Shown piece by piece: positions 1 to 10,945 of a DNA stretch of 24,807 nt. Under the pieces are notes generated by a model. It saw only the letters and a list, made by a program, of their open reading frames with translations, searched no databases and was not told the DNA's origin. Location of the stretch: positions 1-24,807 of the forward strand of contig JAENXH010000002.1 in NCBI GenBank assembly GCA_016649585.1, read 5' to 3'. The translations under genes were made by a program, and so were the position numbers. Source of the DNA: Methanosarcinales archaeon (GTDB taxonomy: Archaea > Halobacteriota > Syntropharchaeia > Alkanophagales > Methanospirareceae). The stretch's first letter is position 1. The number at the start of each line of letters is the position of its first letter.

Positions 1-138
1 ATTCAGCGTTGACGATAGATAAAAACGAAGAAGGGTGTCAGAAACATCGAGAGGACACCGTGCATGGCTGAGGGCATCGCAGATCACATTTGGACTTGGA
101 AGGAATTGTTGACGTTTAAGGCGGATCGTGAAATTTAG
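1..138 (+). pseudogene. 3' relic of an IS1-like transposase
   Basis: Reading frame 1 ends at a TAG at 136-138. Its last part reads RTPCMAEGIADHIWTWKELL, which I recognise as the conserved C-terminus of IS1-type transposases (family pattern RTPAMAAG-x-x-DH-x-W-x-x-EELL). In the same frame TGA (10-12) and TAG (16-18) interrupt the sequence just upstream, so even the visible piece is decayed or frameshifted before about position 19. The catalytic DDE part would lie left of the window. The family call rests on memory of that C-terminal motif, and no terminal inverted repeat could be placed in 139-202. Confidence 0.6.
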
Positions 139-202
139 GACATTACCAAATAATAAGGGATTAAACTGTTTTTGATAACTTAGTTACAAGATTTTTGAGC
201 AC

Positions 203-403
203 TCATACATCAGCCTGAATTTCACATTTATTGTTCTCGAACCAGTCCGGACATTTACAATTCCCTTGAGGGCTTTTACAAAGTTCTTTCTCTAGGTCTT
301 TTACTCTTTCATCCCTCAGGGACAGTTTCAATATATTAAATATACTACTCCAAAAGCCCACTACTATTTCAGACAGAGGATACTTTTTATGCTTGCTTAT
401 CAA
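203..403 (-). CDS. Small hypothetical protein (66 aa)
   Basis: I do not recognise this protein. It is 66 residues long, starts with TTG at 403, and has a GGAG-containing purine stretch about 11 bases upstream. The centre (LSEIVVGFWSSIFNILKLSL) is amphipathic to hydrophobic and could sit at a membrane surface. The C-terminal third is charged and has Cys at about 42, 49, 51 and 60 (KELCKSPQGNCKCPDW, NNKCEI), which could bind metal or form disulphides. It begins 17 bases after the stop of the upstream membrane protein on the same strand, so the two are probably co-transcribed. It could also be a C-terminal fragment of something larger. Its function is unknown. Confidence 0.45.
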   Translation of the reverse strand: MISKHKKYPLSEIVVGFWSSIFNILKLSLRDERVKDLEKELCKSPQGNCKCPDWFENNKCEIQADV

Positions 404-420
404 AATCCTAAGAGCTCCTG

Positions 421-891
421 CTAAGAAAAAAATGATAAAAAGATTGAGATTTTAAAAGCTGGTAACAATATTTCACTTTTAAAGATTAAAATTTTAAAAA
501 CTGGTAACAATACTTCATTTTTACTTAGAGAAAAAAGAAAGGCAAAACTCATCACAATTATAGAATAGAGACAATATCCTACAGCTAGAGAATTTTTTTT
601 ATAGAGATGACCCCAGTAATTCGCATGACGTAACTTTCGGCCTGCAATTTCTGGATTAAACTGTTCTCCTTTTTCCTTTGCGTAAACTTCGACATTAAAA
701 AACGCAATATACATCTGAGTTAAAGCATCTGTACGAACTGTATATAGACACCCAGTGAAAAATACCAAAATTGTGAGGACCGTGGCGGCTAATAATTGCA
801 AATAATCCCATTCAGAAGGGAGCATTATATGCAATATGATAATCAAAATAATCACGCCAATTAGTGGGGAGACTTCTTTCAGTTTTCCCAT
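421..891 (-). CDS. Hypothetical membrane protein with tandem-repeat tail
   Basis: I do not recognise the family. The frame is open from 942 (TTG), but I prefer the ATG at 891 (MGKLKEV), because AGGTGA lies about 8 bases upstream; this gives 156 aa. Three hydrophobic segments are visible: SPLIGVIILIIILHIML near the N-terminus, then LQLLAATVLTILVFFTG, then a segment around CLYSIIVMSFAFLFSL. A polar loop of about 50 residues (VYAKEKGEQFNPEIAG) lies between the second and third. The C-terminus is an imperfect 14-residue duplication (KNEVLLPVFKILIF, then KSEILLPAFKISIF) encoded by a 42-bp DNA repeat. It sits between an IS relic and nrdD and probably forms an operon with the 66-aa gene downstream. 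Base composition is AT-richer than nrdD. Confidence 0.6.
   Translation of the reverse strand: MGKLKEVSPLIGVIILIIILHIMLPSEWDYLQLLAATVLTILVFFTGCLYTVRTDALTQMYIAFFNVEVYAKEKGEQFNPEIAGRKLRHANYWGHLYKKNSLAVGYCLYSIIVMSFAFLFSLSKNEVLLPVFKILIFKSEILLPAFKISIFLSFFS
442..525. repeat. Two-copy 42-bp tandem duplication
   Basis: Positions 442-483 and 484-525 are imperfect direct copies. Both begin with GATT and contain the shared block CTGGTAACAATA. The length is a multiple of three, so the duplication adds 14 residues in frame at the C-terminus of the overlapping membrane protein gene. Confidence 0.8.
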
Positions 892-978
892 AGTTGCTTT
901 CACCTGCAGCTTTTTATTCGTCCGAAGATGTAAAAGGCGCAAAAGATAAAAGCAGTTTTAATTTTGGTGCGGTTTAAA

Positions 979-992
979 GATGGTTATAAAGT
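979..992 (-). promoter_or_regulatory. Possible TATA box for the 421-891 gene
   Basis: On the minus strand the sequence reads ACTTTATAACC, an archaeal TATA-like element. With usual spacing it would start a transcript near 960, leaving a leader before the ATG at 891. This is inferred from sequence only. Confidence 0.3.
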
Positions 993-1018
993 TGATAGCT
1001 GTTGTTCTCATAATCCCA

Positions 1019-3310
1019 TCACCTCACCTCATTCCCACCGTACCGCATCCGATCAAGCAACTCCTGCTTCTTACCCTCGTTCCAGCCGCTCACCGCTTGC
1101 AGATACCCCGTTATCCTGGATATATAATCGAGATTCTTAGAGTCGCACTTCTCGCACTCCTCCATCAAACCCATCGTTACGTGTGCGCAATCCGTGCAGA
1201 CTGTCATATCCTTCGTAAACGCGTAATAGCCCGTCTGCGTATTCTCCGCGATCTTCATCGCCAAACTTTTAACTCCGCGCGGGTCGGGATACCCCTCACC
1301 GAGGAATATGTGCATGATGTTACCACCATCAACGATCGGGAAGAAGATATGCTCGATATTTATCCGCTCCGCAAGCGAGATATTAGCATTCGGCGGCACG
1401 TGCGTGCCATTCGTATAGTAAATCGGCAGGTTGCGCGTCTCGTGTATAAGAGAGAGCGCACGCTCAAGATCGCCCTTAACGACTGACAAAGCCTTATCTC
1501 TAAATTCCTCCTGTAAGATGTCTGCCACGGCGAATCGCTGCACCACGGTCTCTGCCGGTGTCCGTGAGAAACTTATCGTCATGCCTTCACGTTCCGACAA
1601 CTCCTTTGCGTACAATTCCATCTCCGTCATTGCTCGTACCGCAAGCTTTAACGCGCCTTTATCCTCATGCATTTGCTTGCCGTAATGATACTGAACCATC
1701 TCATTTATGCCCACCACGCCGATGATGTACACCAGCTCATCGAGATTAACCGCCACAGACCCTTTTTCACCAGTGTGCGGATCTTTCGGTCGTTGTGTCG
1801 CAAACGGCATGCGTCCGCCGTCAACGATCTGCTTCATCCATTGCTTCTTCACCTTCAACACTTCCACGGCACTGTCCATCCGCCGTTTCAGTTCCGCAAT
1901 CAGCTTATCATCATCGCCATCCGCCCGGTACGCCGCTCGTGGACAGTTTAGCGTTATTACTTGCCAGCCGCCCATCGTGAAGTGCGTGCCGTTATTGAAA
2001 TACATTTTATCCTTGAAGTCCGCATCGTCCGGCGATGTCTTGAAACTGTACGCACAGCACTGATAGCATGAAACGCCTTCGCCAGCCCCTCTGTACTCCG
2101 GTATCTTATTATCAAAGTACGGTGTACCATACTTCGCCGTGAGTTCAAACGCTAAATCATAAAGCTCTTCATACGTCGGTAAATCCAGATGCTTCTCATT
2201 AAACGCCACATCCTCTTTGAGGAAATCAGGCTCTATCGCAATCTCAGGCTTCGGGAAGTTGAACGGCTTACCCCAATAATCGCCCTGGAGCATGACTTTC
2301 ATCAACGCCTTGAACGCCAACCGTACCTCTCGCTCAAACTCGCCGTAGGTCCGAAGCGGCACGTTCTCGCCATTCCATACCTCGCCCTTATAAACCGCCG
2401 GCTTGTCCTTCCAGATCTTCGGTATGCCCGGCGTGAGCTGAACAGAAGAGAATACCAATTGTCCTCCGCGTGCAACTTGCATTTGCGTCATTTCATACAC
2501 GAACATCTGCATCAACTGCTCGATCTCCTCATACGAATGCCCCTCTAAATACGGCGCGATGAACGTAAGGAAATTGAAAAAGCCCTGGCCGCCTGCGAAG
2601 TTCGTCTGTGCACTGCCCAAAATCTTAACCGCATGCAGAATGGCAACCTCTGCTTTCTTCGCCGGTCCTGCGACAGACGCTTTTGTCCCTGCACCGTCAG
2701 GCATCAGGCCATAATAAAAGAAGTAACGAAGGTCCCAGTCCTGACAAAAACCACGCGTACCAAAATATTCAAGATCATGGATATGCAAATCGCCACTGAG
2801 ATGTGCATCCGCGAGCTTCGGCGGCAAGAGCAGCAAATATTGCTCCTTGCAAATCTTGTCCGCTTTCTTCTTATGTGACGTCTCTGCATTATCCTGCAAA
2901 TTCGCATTCTCATTCGCCTCAAATCCTTCACCGATATCAATCAGATGCGCGTCATACACCGGCGTTCCCACCCGCGTACAAACGTTCCGCCACTCCTGCT
3001 TATGATACTCCTCCAGTAAAATCTGGTTCACTATTTCCCGAACTAACGCGCCTGAAAGCTGCGAGATCCCCATTACTCTTATCCGCTTTGCCGCCACCTT
3101 CGCGATCTCCCGCGCCGTGTCTTCGTCTATCGGCGAACTGCCGTAAAACTCACCGCTCAATTTCGTTTCACGTAGAAGCTGCTTTACTATCGCTTCCTTA
3201 TCCCACTCCAGCATGTGCCCATCGCTGGTTCGCACCTTTGGGAATCGCAATTTCACGCCGTCCAGCGTGGTTTGCACCGTGCCATTATCCACAATAAAAC
3301 CTTTTTTCAT
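1019..3310 (-). CDS. nrdD: Class III anaerobic ribonucleoside-triphosphate reductase
   Basis: This enzyme reduces ribonucleoside triphosphates to deoxyribonucleotides without oxygen, using a glycyl radical installed by an activase (NrdG). The 763 aa include an N-terminal ATP-cone (about residues 25-115, allosteric), the barrel domain with cysteines in GFCQDW (C189) and SCYQCCAY (C415, C418, C419), a C-terminal zinc ribbon (C705, C708, C719, C722), and the radical motif RITGY with Gly735. Its ATG overlaps the stop of the upstream redoxin gene by 4 bases (ATGA), so the two are translationally coupled. No nrdG lies nearby in this window. The redoxin pairing fits the archaeal class III subtype that takes electrons from a NrdH-like protein rather than formate; this is inferred from context and the Cys-rich active site. 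Confidence 0.95.
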   Translation of the reverse strand: MKKGFIVDNGTVQTTLDGVKLRFPKVRTSDGHMLEWDKEAIVKQLLRETKLSGEFYGSSPIDEDTAREIAKVAAKRIRVMGISQLSGALVREIVNQILLEEYHKQEWRNVCTRVGTPVYDAHLIDIGEGFEANENANLQDNAETSHKKKADKICKEQYLLLLPPKLADAHLSGDLHIHDLEYFGTRGFCQDWDLRYFFYYGLMPDGAGTKASVAGPAKKAEVAILHAVKILGSAQTNFAGGQGFFNFLTFIAPYLEGHSYEEIEQLMQMFVYEMTQMQVARGGQLVFSSVQLTPGIPKIWKDKPAVYKGEVWNGENVPLRTYGEFEREVRLAFKALMKVMLQGDYWGKPFNFPKPEIAIEPDFLKEDVAFNEKHLDLPTYEELYDLAFELTAKYGTPYFDNKIPEYRGAGEGVSCYQCCAYSFKTSPDDADFKDKMYFNNGTHFTMGGWQVITLNCPRAAYRADGDDDKLIAELKRRMDSAVEVLKVKKQWMKQIVDGGRMPFATQRPKDPHTGEKGSVAVNLDELVYIIGVVGINEMVQYHYGKQMHEDKGALKLAVRAMTEMELYAKELSEREGMTISFSRTPAETVVQRFAVADILQEEFRDKALSVVKGDLERALSLIHETRNLPIYYTNGTHVPPNANISLAERINIEHIFFPIVDGGNIMHIFLGEGYPDPRGVKSLAMKIAENTQTGYYAFTKDMTVCTDCAHVTMGLMEECEKCDSKNLDYISRITGYLQAVSGWNEGKKQELLDRMRYGGNEVR

Positions 3311-3573
3311 GTTCCTCCCTCTTCCATTATCACTTCTTTAATCCTCTCTTTCCGCAACTCATCGCCGTTAAATAAATCATTATCAGTCAGAAAAGTCGAA
3401 CCCACCTGAACAACAGGCGTAACGAGCGTGAAAACACCCTGCATTCGTAACTCAGTCAGCGCTTCCGCCGTCGTTATATCCACCTCCTCATACGCTTCGC
3501 CTTCCGCTGCTAAAAACTCCTTGACTATTTTACAATTTGGACATATCTCCGTTGTGTAAACTTTTATTCCCAT
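3307..3573 (-). CDS. nrdH: NrdH-like glutaredoxin/thioredoxin-fold redoxin
   Basis: This is a small dithiol redoxin of about 88 aa with a CPNC active site near the N-terminus (MGIKVYTTEICPNC; Cys11 and Cys14), followed by KEFLAAEG and a cis-Pro region LVTPVVQVG, as in the glutaredoxin/NrdH fold. The frame is open to a GTG at 3588, but the ATG at 3573 is preferred: GGTGGAG lies about 9 bases upstream, and the protein then begins directly at the first beta strand. It overlaps nrdD by 4 bases. Its likely job is to re-reduce the active-site disulphide of that reductase, as characterised for the Methanosarcina class III system; here that is inferred from coupling. General disulphide reduction is the alternative. 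Confidence 0.85.
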   Translation of the reverse strand: MGIKVYTTEICPNCKIVKEFLAAEGEAYEEVDITTAEALTELRMQGVFTLVTPVVQVGSTFLTDNDLFNGDELRKERIKEVIMEEGGT

Positions 3574-3640
3574 CTTCTTCCACTCCACCGCAGCTAAACG
3601 AGATGACTATTAGATCGCTATACATCTATTGTAACGCAAC

Positions 3641-3654
3641 ATAAAAAACTTTTG
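3641..3654 (-). promoter_or_regulatory. Possible promoter of the nrdH-nrdD operon
   Basis: The minus strand reads CAAAAGTTTTTTAT, a BRE/TATA-like element. It would place a start near 3619, about 45 bases before the preferred nrdH start. The remaining non-coding sequence 3574-3860 is AT-rich and shows no gene or 5S rRNA that I can recognise. Confidence 0.35.
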
Positions 3655-3815
3655 CATACCTTCTATTCTAAGTATCCTGCACCAATATTTTCGATATTAA
3701 ATCACTAATTGAGCGGATTTTTATTAAAAACTGGTTTTACACACCCCATACTAAAATCAAAACCTGTTTAGAGCTTTTATCAGCTTGAATGTTTAACAAG
3801 TCTCTGGTTGTACCA

Positions 3816-3856
3816 AACAAGAGAAAACACATAAATAGAGAGAGGTAAAGGCCAAG
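3816..3856 (-). terminator. Pyrimidine-rich tract after tRNA-Cys, possible terminator
   Basis: On the minus strand the sequence immediately after tRNA-Cys is rich in T and C (CCTTTACCTCTCTCT, then TTTTCTCTTGTTTGG). T-rich tracts end transcription in archaea, and this is the first such tract after the rRNA operon. Assignment is by position only. Confidence 0.35.
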
Positions 3857-3868
3857 GAGAAGCCAAGG
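3851..3868 (-). repeat. Duplicated tRNA 3' acceptor segment (CCTTGGC)
   Basis: Immediately 3' of tRNA-Cys on the minus strand, CCTTGGC is repeated after four bases (CCTTGGC TTCT CCTTGGC). The second copy could pair with the 5' acceptor strand as well as the real one. It may be a chance slippage product or a trace of an old integration at the tRNA 3' end. Confidence 0.6.
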
Positions 3869-3932
3869 CCCGGATTTGAACCGGGGTATAGCTGATCTGC
3901 AGTCAACCGCGTAGCCGCTCCGCCACCTTGGC
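3861..3932 (-). tRNA. tRNA-Cys (GCA)
   Basis: The minus strand folds as a complete tRNA. The acceptor GCCAAGG pairs with CCTTGGC, the anticodon stem GTTGA pairs with TCAGC around the loop CTGCAGA (anticodon GCA), the T-loop is TTCAAAT, and the discriminator base is U73, as expected for Cys. CCA is not encoded. It lies only 6 bases beyond the 23S processing stem, so it is the distal gene of the rRNA operon, an arrangement common in Euryarchaeota. Confidence 0.95.
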
Positions 3933-3938
3933 GCGCAA

Positions 3939-3956
3939 CGCACTTAACAACTCTGA
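3939..3956 (-). other. 3' strand of the 23S rRNA processing stem
   Basis: This 18-base segment is complementary to 6935-6952 on the other side of 23S with one mismatch (T opposite T). Archaeal pre-rRNAs fold such flanks into long stems cut at a bulge-helix-bulge by the splicing endonuclease. The location immediately outside both 23S ends fits that role. Confidence 0.8.
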
Positions 3957-4002
3957 TTTCATCTGGGCCCAGCGAGGTTATTGATGCGGACGTTAGTAGC
4001 TG

Positions 4003-6926
<2,924 letters not shown>

Positions 6927-6934
6927 ATTGGATG

Positions 6935-6952
6935 TCAGAGTTGTTATGTGCG
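6935..6952 (-). other. 5' strand of the 23S rRNA processing stem
   Basis: This is the partner of 3939-3956 (minus-strand CGCACATAACAACTCTGA). Seventeen of 18 positions can pair. It lies just upstream of the 23S 5' end, within the tRNA-Ala to 23S spacer. Confidence 0.8.
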
Positions 6953-7054
6953 TATGATCACTTCATCTGGCAGTAGCACGAACTGCCTGCCATCCGCACC
7001 TTCCCTAACAACACAGATTGTTAGGTGCATCTGCTTATCTACCTATCTCAAATA

Positions 7055-7126
7055 TGGACTCGCTGGGATTTGAACCCAGGGCCTTCGCCTCGCAAAGGCG
7101 ACGATCTTCCACTGATCTACGAGCCC
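7055..7126 (-). tRNA. tRNA-Ala (TGC)
   Basis: This is the spacer tRNA between 16S and 23S. The acceptor GGGCTCG pairs with CGAGTCC and includes the G3:U70 pair that identifies tRNA-Ala. The anticodon stem TCGCC/GGCGA encloses loop TTTGCGA (anticodon TGC), the T-loop is TTCAAAT and the discriminator is A. CCA is not encoded. Presence in the 16S-23S spacer is the usual euryarchaeal arrangement. The rest of the spacer (6927-7054 and 7127-7223) holds only the processing-stem strands. Confidence 0.97.
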
Positions 7127-7173
7127 CGAAGTTTTCCCAGCTATCTGTTTACCATGCTTACATGTAAACCTAA

Positions 7174-7211
7174 CTTAAACCGTAACCTGACAATCTTTCA
7201 GCTCTGATTGG
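7174..7211 (-). other. 3' strand of the 16S rRNA processing stem
   Basis: Three blocks here (plus-strand 7174-7181, 7187-7191 and 7204-7211) are complementary, in the right order, to three blocks at 8751-8787 upstream of 16S. On the minus strand they pair as CCAATCAG with CTGATTGG, GTCAG with CTGAC, and GGTTTAAG with CTTAAACC, with internal bulges between. This is the layout expected for a bulge-helix-bulge processing site. Confidence 0.75.
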
Positions 7212-7223
7212 GTTTTAAAATTT

Positions 7224-8711
<1,488 letters not shown>

Positions 8712-8750
8712 TAAATGGCAGGATCTCTACACACACACCTGACTAATGAA

Positions 8751-8787
8751 CCAATCAGATTTGCTGGTTCGTCAGATTAGGTTTAAG
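8751..8787 (-). other. 5' strand of the 16S rRNA processing stem
   Basis: Blocks at 8751-8758, 8771-8775 and 8780-8787 pair with 7204-7211, 7187-7191 and 7174-7181 across the 16S gene. Together with the 23S stem they allow endonucleolytic release of both rRNAs from one precursor. Confidence 0.75.
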
Positions 8788-8936
8788 TTTCTATGTCGGA
8801 CACGAATGTTATCCTTCTCTTCGCGTCCCCATTCAGCTCTTCTTTGTAGCGTAGCGGAAGCCCACTTCTCATCCTTCGGGTATCCCCGTCATCGAAGCCG
8901 ACGCCGGTTGCTACAATTACCTATTATATTCTTGAC

Positions 8937-8954
8937 CTTAAAAAGTTTTAGTCA
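8937..8954 (-). promoter_or_regulatory. Candidate rRNA operon promoter
   Basis: On the minus strand, TGACTAAAACTTTTTAAGG gives an A-rich BRE followed by a TATA-like TTTTTAAG, about 225 bases before the 16S 5' end. It would start a transcript near 8916 and yield a leader of about 200 bases without an open gene (8712-8936). The element overlaps the last bases and stop codon of the malic enzyme gene on the same strand. A second AT-rich candidate (AATATAATAGG) lies at 8920-8930. Confidence 0.5.
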
Positions 8955-10244
8955 TTTTTTGATTATTCTCTTTCGGACTTCCGCTTCTAAATCTTCCGCG
9001 CTCATCCTCTTCTCAGCCACTCCCTGCTCTATCGCCTTCGTGCCCACTGCAACTGCTTCGCGCACGTACATCTCCTGCTCCTCCATGCTTGGAATTATGG
9101 CGACCTCACTTATCCCCTGCTCTTCCGCATAGTGCGCGATCGCATACGCCGCAGCTATGCACATCTCGTCCGTTATACTCGTAGCTCGGACGTCTAAAGT
9201 ACCTCTAAACACCGCAGGAAAACCTAAAGAGTTGTTAATTTGATTCTTGAAGTCGGACCGCCCCGTGGCTACTATTCGAGCGCCTCCCGCCTCTGCTTCC
9301 CAGGGCCAGATCTCCGGTACGGGATTGGCGGCTGCGAATACGATCGCGTCATCCGCCATACGCGCCACCCACTCCTGCTTTATCACGCCCGGGCCCGGCG
9401 TCGAAAGAGCGATGCAAACGTCAGTACCTCGCATTGCCTCCGCTATGCCTCCGCTTCTCCCCTCTTTGTTTGTCTTTTCGCTGATTTCCCACTTTGTTTT
9501 ATCTGCTTTCACAGCCTCTCTTTCTGCATTCAAGATCCCGCGGCTGTCCACCATGATCATGTTTTTCCATTTCGCACCCGCAACGTGCATATATTTCGCA
9601 ACGTTCATATTCGCCGCACCAGCACCGATAAGCGATACCGTTACTTCGCTCAAACTCTTCCCCACCACCTTCAGGGCGTTTATCAACCCCGCGAGTATCA
9701 CCAATGCGGTGCCCTGCTGGTCATCGTGCCAGACCGGCATCGTTAACTCTTCTCGTAACCGTTCCAGCAGGTAGTAGCACTTTGGACTCTCTATGTCCTC
9801 TAAGTTTATACCGCCAAAAGTAGGGGCAATACTCTTCACAACGTTTATTATCTCCTCCACCTCCGTTGTCGCCAGACAAATAGGAAATGCATCCACGCCA
9901 CCCAGATATTTAAACAGCATTGCTTTCCCTTCCATCACCGGAAGCGCTGCCTCTGGTCCTACGTCACCCAATCCTAACACTCTCGTGCCATCTGTAACTA
10001 TCGCCACAAAGTTGCCCTTGTTTGTGTACTCGTACACGCGCGCTCGATTTTTTTGTATCGCCCTACTCGGCTCAGCCACACCCGGCGTGTACCATATCGC
10101 AAAATCATCATAGCTTCTGACCGGTGCCTTCAGTCCGACGTCTATTTTTCCTTGATAGCGAGAATGATACTCTAAAGCAAGCTCCGCAGACTTATTTGCA
10201 GCTTTTAGATACTCTTTTTCCTCTGTTTTATCCTTTTCTTCCAT
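8952..10244 (-). CDS. maeB: Malic enzyme (NAD(P)-dependent, decarboxylating)
   Basis: This enzyme oxidatively decarboxylates malate to pyruvate and CO2 in the cytoplasm. The 430-aa protein matches the short prokaryotic form. Visible are WYTPGVAEPSRAI (catalytic Tyr region), VMEGKAMLFKYLGGVDAFPI (catalytic Lys), EDIESPKCYYLLERLRE and MPVWHDDQQGTA (metal-binding acidic residues), then a Rossmann motif GAGAANMNVAKY. An Asp at the end of the second strand (MVDSRG) suggests NAD preference; that is inference. It has no phosphotransacetylase-like C-terminal extension. The fumarase beta gene is transcribed divergently from a shared promoter region, consistent with a fumarate-malate-pyruvate branch. 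The symbol is by family, and maeA/mae would do equally. Confidence 0.93.
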   Translation of the reverse strand: MEEKDKTEEKEYLKAANKSAELALEYHSRYQGKIDVGLKAPVRSYDDFAIWYTPGVAEPSRAIQKNRARVYEYTNKGNFVAIVTDGTRVLGLGDVGPEAALPVMEGKAMLFKYLGGVDAFPICLATTEVEEIINVVKSIAPTFGGINLEDIESPKCYYLLERLREELTMPVWHDDQQGTALVILAGLINALKVVGKSLSEVTVSLIGAGAANMNVAKYMHVAGAKWKNMIMVDSRGILNAEREAVKADKTKWEISEKTNKEGRSGGIAEAMRGTDVCIALSTPGPGVIKQEWVARMADDAIVFAAANPVPEIWPWEAEAGGARIVATGRSDFKNQINNSLGFPAVFRGTLDVRATSITDEMCIAAAYAIAHYAEEQGISEVAIIPSMEEQEMYVREAVAVGTKAIEQGVAEKRMSAEDLEAEVRKRIIKK

Positions 10245-10273
10245 TGAACGATCGCGATAGGTTATATCTTACA

Positions 10274-10298
10274 ACTGTAAAACCATATAAAGTTTTTG
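10274..10298. promoter_or_regulatory. Shared divergent TATA element for malic enzyme and fumarase beta
   Basis: The 84-base divergent gap has one strong TATA-like core. It reads AAAACCATATAAAG on the plus strand and AAAAACTTTATATGG on the minus strand, so it has A-rich BRE-like flanks on both sides. Usual spacing puts starts near 10310 (plus, fumarase) and near 10260 (minus, malic enzyme), both just before the start codons. A small palindrome, ATCGCGAT, at about 10252-10259 lies between the element and the malic enzyme start and could be an operator. Confidence 0.5.
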
Positions 10299-10328
10299 CG
10301 CAGTAAAACTCTTCTTTAAAAAGAAAAA

Positions 10329-10916
10329 GTGTTGAAAAAGAAATTAGCCACGCCGATAAGAGAAGAAGAAATAAAGGAGTTGCAGGCAGGCGATCTTGTG
10401 TATCTCAGCGGCGACTTATATACAGCGCGAGACAAAGCGCATCAGCGTATCGTAGAATATAAACTCAAAGATGCGGAAACGGAGATACCGATAGAAAAAG
10501 GCGCGGTAATATATCATTGCGGGCCGCTCATGAGGAAGAGCGATGGAGGATGGGAGATTATAGCCGCCGGGCCCACCACCAGCTCGAGAATGGATGCGAC
10601 AACGCCGGAGATAATAGAAATGCTACTGATTCGCGGAATCATAGGAAAAGGAGGCATGGGCATTGGAACGAGAGCGGCACTGCAAAAATATGGCTGCGTG
10701 TATTTCGCGATGACCGGTGGTGCAGCGGTTTTAGCCGCCGCACGCATAAAAGCGGTAAAAGCGGTGTATTGGGTAGACCTTGGTATGGCGGAGGCGGTCT
10801 GGCATCTCCTTGTCGACGATTTCGGGCCTCTTGTGGTCAGCATAGACGCACATGGTAAGAGCTTATATGAGAAAATAAACGAAGAAGCTCAGAGAAACGT
10901 TCGTACTTCGATATAA
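10329..10916 (+). CDS. fumB: Class I fumarate hydratase, beta subunit
   Basis: This is the smaller subunit of the two-subunit, iron-sulphur class I fumarase (reversible fumarate/malate). The 195-aa protein shows GPTTSSRMD, a substrate-site motif of this domain, then RGIIGKGGMG, then a C-terminal region ending near VVSIDAHGKSLYEKIN. The start is GTG at 10329 (TTG at 10332 is possible). The alpha subunit, which carries the 4Fe-4S cluster cysteines, is not in this window, so it must be encoded elsewhere. L(+)-tartrate dehydratase beta is the main alternative in this family; the malic enzyme neighbour favours fumarase. The symbol refers to the beta subunit. Confidence 0.88.
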   Translation: MLKKKLATPIREEEIKELQAGDLVYLSGDLYTARDKAHQRIVEYKLKDAETEIPIEKGAVIYHCGPLMRKSDGGWEIIAAGPTTSSRMDATTPEIIEMLLIRGIIGKGGMGIGTRAALQKYGCVYFAMTGGAAVLAAARIKAVKAVYWVDLGMAEAVWHLLVDDFGPLVVSIDAHGKSLYEKINEEAQRNVRTSI

Positions 10917-10945
10917 AATTCCCTGTAACTAAGCACAGATACGCC

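Noticed and set aside
980..3409. Multiple plus-strand frames opposite nrdD
   Set aside because: They are shadows of a gene with intact motifs on the minus strand.
3574..3860. Possible 5S rRNA or small RNA
   Set aside because: No 5S-like blocks or stable tRNA-like fold were found; the sequence is AT-rich flank.
3737..3943. Minus-strand frame of 68 codons
   Set aside because: Its first half is tRNA-Cys read as protein, and the rest is the AT-rich flank.
9240..9774. Two overlapping plus-strand frames of 168 and 175 codons
   Set aside because: Both are antisense to the malic enzyme Rossmann domain.
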